From the NCBI RefSeq assembly GCF_042432825.1, contig NZ_JBHLWN010000070.1, positions 1 through 52,823 of the forward strand: DNA of 52,823 bases, given 5' to 3'. This stretch comes from Gordoniibacillus chartarius. Lineage in GTDB: Bacteria > Bacillota > Bacilli > Paenibacillales > NBRC-103111. The notes beneath the pieces were generated by a model that made no database searches, was not told the origin of the DNA, and saw only the letters and a list, made by a program, of their open reading frames with translations. Positions 50,336-52,823 of the stretch are shown here, in pieces (within the stretch, counting starts at the first letter, position 1; every line of letters begins with the position of its first letter). The position numbers were made by a program, and so were the translations under genes.

Positions 50336-52471
50336 ATGGCCTCATTGTCACGGCTGGAATCGGAATATAGGAAACAGAAGCGTCGCCGGAAGATGAGGCG
50401 TCCATGGCTGATCGCCTGTGCCGTTCTGTTTGCGGCGGCAGGAACGGCGGCGATCATCGAGCGAGATCAGCTTGGCTGGAATCATCGGGAAGCGTCCGGT
50501 GTTCGAGCAGCTGCCGAGAATTCAAATACTACAGAACCGGTGTCGACCCCTTCTCCAGCCGTAACCCCTGTGTCGAAACGCCCGTTAACGGCGGGTAAGC
50601 TTACGCTATGGACGCCGCAGAAGGTGGATGCGGATACGATCCCGGTGATGTTCAGCTTCGAATCGGCTTCCGCACAATCGCTGCGTGTCACGCTGCAGGT
50701 GAAAAAGCAGGGGGAGACGGACTTCCGGACGGCGACGTTAAAGAGCGGCGGAGAACTGGCTGTACAGGCCGGAAAGCGGATGTACTCGGTGGCGTGGGAC
50801 AAAGCGAAGGATGGCGTGGAAGCGGGCAGCACTTTTGAGATCCGTTTGTCAGTTTCATCGGACGGAGCGGAGCCGCTTGTTCAAGCGATCCGCAATGTGA
50901 AGCTGCAAAGCCGGGAGCAGGTGCGCAATCAGGTGGACCGCTATGTCGTGAACTATGGCACATGGTCAAATGAGCAGCTGGAAGAAGCGCGGACGCACGC
51001 CCAGCTTGCGATTGTAACGGCTAAGAACATGACAACGGAGCAAATCCAGACGCTGCGCGCCGGCAAAGATCCCGCGGATGCCGCAGACGATGTCATCGTG
51101 CTTGGCTACATTTCGGTCGGTGAAGACCAGCGTACGGACGGATTCAAGGATAACATAGAAGCTATGAAAAATGACCCGCGCTTTACGCTCGACGGCAGCG
51201 GTCCTTCGGTCGATCCGCGGCCGGGAGCGCCGTATCCTAACGGCGGAGAGCTAGCCGGGAGCTATAGCGCGGCGGGCAAGCCGACGAACAAAGGCTTTGC
51301 GCCATTTTACCTGAATGATAATTTCGTTACGGATCGGGTCGGTGCCGAGGGCGTGCCGGAATTCAACCCGGGCTTCGGCAGCGCGTTCGTCAATCCCGGG
51401 CATCCGGAGTGGCTGAAGGCGCTCGAGGACATGACTTTTGCAAGCGATAAAGTGAGCGGACTTAAGGAACTGCTGACGCCGAATTTCGGAGCAGGGTTTG
51501 CTTGTGACGGGCTGTTCCTGGATACGCTCGACACCGCCGCGCCGAATTCGTACACGGACGCTTCGAGCTACAACGTTACGGAATACGAGTGGACGGCGAA
51601 GGGCACGAAGGAACTGCTGCAGAACATTCGCCAGCGGTACCCGGACAAGCTGCTGCTCGGCAACCGCGGACTGTTTTACTACAATGCGGATTTGCCGGCC
51701 TTTGCCTATACGCTGAGGGGAGCGGTCGACTTTGTCCTGTTCGAGAGCTTCCGCTTGGACAGCCGCACGGACGAGTGGTTTAATGAATCGTTCTTCAACG
51801 ACAACAAGTACAACTACGCGCAGAAGCTGCTCGCCGAGGCGGATCGCAGCGACGGGTTCCGGGTGCTTAGCCTCGGCTACGCGGAAGGCCCGGACGGCGG
51901 CGCGGCGAAGCAAGCTTTAACGGACGCATCGGGAGCAGCTGCGCCAGCCACCTTGCTGGAGGACGTGAAGGAGACGGAGCAGCTCGGCATGGTGCATTAT
52001 TTGACAGATGCTGGGCTGACGATTGTGAACCATTTTGCCGCGGGCCATCGCCTTGAACCTGCGGCCCCGACGTGGGGCAGCACGAAGACGCCAAGTTTGT
52101 ACGGAAAGCCGTATGACGGTCCTCGCGAAGGCATTCAGCAGGTTGCAGTACGAGGTAAGGATGTGTTCGTGCAGTGGGACGTCGCGCATTCGTCGGCAAG
52201 GCCGATCTCGTATGTGCTGTATGCGAAGGAAGGCACTGATTTTGATAAAGCCAAGCCGATTGAAGAGCAGGGCGCAAAGGTCATCGAGCTGAGCAAGGAT
52301 ATCCCGGCGGCCTATGCCGGAGCTGGGGACCGGACGAAGCGCTACCCGTATGAGTCGAAGGTACAGGGGCTGGAGCCGGGGAAGAGTTATTATCTGGTCA
52401 TCCGGGCGCGGAATGCTGTTGGGCAGTATGAGGGGAATTGGAAGTCGCTATATGTGACAGTGCCGAAGTGA
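50336..52471 (+). CDS. Membrane-anchored GH114-like (endo-alpha-1,4-polygalactosaminidase-related) protein
   Basis: A 711-aa surface protein. A basic N-terminus (YRKQKRRRKMRR) and one helix (about 23-41) anchor it with the rest outside, and no cleavage site is evident. A beta-rich domain (about 75-190) precedes a TIM-barrel-like region (about 200-580) with GH114/COG2342-type features: VVNYGTWS, VLGYISVGEDQR (about 255-266), CDGLFLDTLDT (about 389-399) and VDFVLFESF. A fibronectin-III-like domain ends it (about 600-711). GH114 enzymes cut galactosamine-rich exopolysaccharide, but the substrate here is unknown and no pel-type genes are nearby. It is a monocistron. Ribosome site GGGAG. Confidence 0.75.
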   Translation: MASLSRLESEYRKQKRRRKMRRPWLIACAVLFAAAGTAAIIERDQLGWNHREASGVRAAAENSNTTEPVSTPSPAVTPVSKRPLTAGKLTLWTPQKVDADTIPVMFSFESASAQSLRVTLQVKKQGETDFRTATLKSGGELAVQAGKRMYSVAWDKAKDGVEAGSTFEIRLSVSSDGAEPLVQAIRNVKLQSREQVRNQVDRYVVNYGTWSNEQLEEARTHAQLAIVTAKNMTTEQIQTLRAGKDPADAADDVIVLGYISVGEDQRTDGFKDNIEAMKNDPRFTLDGSGPSVDPRPGAPYPNGGELAGSYSAAGKPTNKGFAPFYLNDNFVTDRVGAEGVPEFNPGFGSAFVNPGHPEWLKALEDMTFASDKVSGLKELLTPNFGAGFACDGLFLDTLDTAAPNSYTDASSYNVTEYEWTAKGTKELLQNIRQRYPDKLLLGNRGLFYYNADLPAFAYTLRGAVDFVLFESFRLDSRTDEWFNESFFNDNKYNYAQKLLAEADRSDGFRVLSLGYAEGPDGGAAKQALTDASGAAAPATLLEDVKETEQLGMVHYLTDAGLTIVNHFAAGHRLEPAAPTWGSTKTPSLYGKPYDGPREGIQQVAVRGKDVFVQWDVAHSSARPISYVLYAKEGTDFDKAKPIEEQGAKVIELSKDIPAAYAGAGDRTKRYPYESKVQGLEPGKSYYLVIRARNAVGQYEGNWKSLYVTVPK

Positions 52472-52476
52472 TAGGG

Positions 52477-52515
52477 AGCCTGGCTGCGCCTTTAGGGGCG
52501 TGGCGGGCTTTTTTT
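52477..52515 (+). terminator. Terminator after the GH114-like gene
   Basis: AGCCTGGCTGCGCC, a TTTA loop and GGGGCGTGGCGGGCT form a stem with a few mismatches, followed by a seven-T run. Confidence 0.8.
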
Positions 52516-52764
52516 GTTTAGCGTTTTAGAGTACTGGATGGATAGTGTGCTTTACACACAATCTAGAAAAATATCATTCTCCCATGTGATTGAATTACAA
52601 CTATAGGTCTGTGGCTTTAGTGAATGAACAAAATTGTCGTATAAATAGAACTTTTGTTACGTATTTATTGTCGATTTCATATAGGGAGCAATTCCCTAGA
52701 ACCGAGAATCGAATTCCTATAATATATAAAAATGGGTAAATGTGTAATATAAAAGATCTTAGAT
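52516..52764. other. A+T-rich intergenic tail
   Basis: About 250 bases near one-third G+C, against roughly 57% elsewhere, with no convincing gene. It holds a TAGGGA-GCAAT-TCCCTA dyad (52682-52698) and a TATAAT (52718-52723) without a matching -35. The shift in composition suggests the edge of an acquired or mobile segment. Confidence 0.6.
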
Positions 52765-52823
52765 CACTAGCGTTGCAAGAAACCTCACAGAACAGACGAA
52801 ACCTTAATTATTGAAAAATTTTA
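52765..52823. repeat. Right copy of 59-bp terminal inverted repeat
   Basis: Exact reverse complement of bases 2-60. Read outward, it completes a 24-codon frame (ATG 52740 to TGA near 52814) whose end LALQETSQNRRNLNY also reads outward from the left copy. That frame is probably not a gene. Confidence 0.9.

Noticed and set aside
52740..52814. 24-codon frame entering the right repeat
   Set aside because: Too short, no ribosome site, and preceded directly by a stop; it could be part of an unseen element but cannot be supported.
1..52823. CRISPR array, tRNA, rRNA, prophage or toxin-antitoxin module
   Set aside because: No regularly spaced repeats, cloverleaf-like or rRNA-like tracts, or such gene families were seen on either strand.

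Overview
The window is 52.8 kb of chromosome, about 57% G+C by eye, from an endospore-forming Firmicute. The best fit is the Paenibacillaceae (Paenibacillus or a close relative). The evidence is a Bacillus-type division and cell-wall (dcw) cluster that includes spoVD, spoVE, spoIIGA, sigE and sigG; bacillithiol synthesis (bshC); a meso-DAP-type MurE; a T-box before ileS; a PyrR attenuator before the pyr genes; and strong AGGAGG-type ribosome sites with many TTG/GTG starts. There is no rRNA, tRNA, CRISPR array, prophage or recognisable transposase gene. I did not find a new multi-gene system. The interest lies in regulatory signals, a few unusual gene placements and a repeat shared by the two ends.

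Layout. 1-4450: a 59-bp repeat, a sigma-A promoter, bshC, ahcY and a DUF4349 lipoprotein, each transcription unit ending in a terminator. 4473-24720: the dcw cluster behind a MraZ operator (mraZ, rsmH, ftsL, a PBP2B-type gene, spoVD, murE, murF, mraY, murD, spoVE, murG, murB, murA, divIB, ftsA, ftsZ). 24750-27620: the sporulation block spoIIGA-sigE-sigG, with a Spo0A-type promoter before spoIIGA and a sigma-F-type promoter before sigG. 27640-31850: the ylm block (ylmC, pgeF, ylmE, sepF, ylmG, ylmH, divIVA). 31868-35500: T-box-controlled ileS and a small DUF5665 membrane protein. 35511-37814: yteA on the minus strand, diverging from lspA and an rluD-family gene. 37867-41112: patA on the plus strand converging on dapH-dapL on the minus strand, giving the three steps of the N-acetyl branch of DAP/lysine synthesis. 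41278-50263: the PyrR-attenuated operon pyrR-pyrB-pyrC-carA-carB-pyrF-pyrE, without pyrP, pyrK or pyrD. 50267-52515: a membrane-anchored GH114-like protein with its own promoter and terminator. 52516-52823: an A+T-rich tail ending in the inverted copy of the left-end repeat.

How it fits together. Most genes feed one process, building and placing cell wall. The dap genes make the diaminopimelate that MurE uses; the pyr operon makes UMP, the source of the UDP carrier in MurA-MurG chemistry; MurA/B/D/E/F, MraY and MurG make lipid II; SpoVE with SpoVD and the PBP2B-type enzyme polymerise and cross-link it at the septum or in the spore cortex; FtsA, FtsZ, SepF, FtsL, DivIB and DivIVA place the septum. 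SpoIIGA, SigE and SigG then turn division into sporulation.
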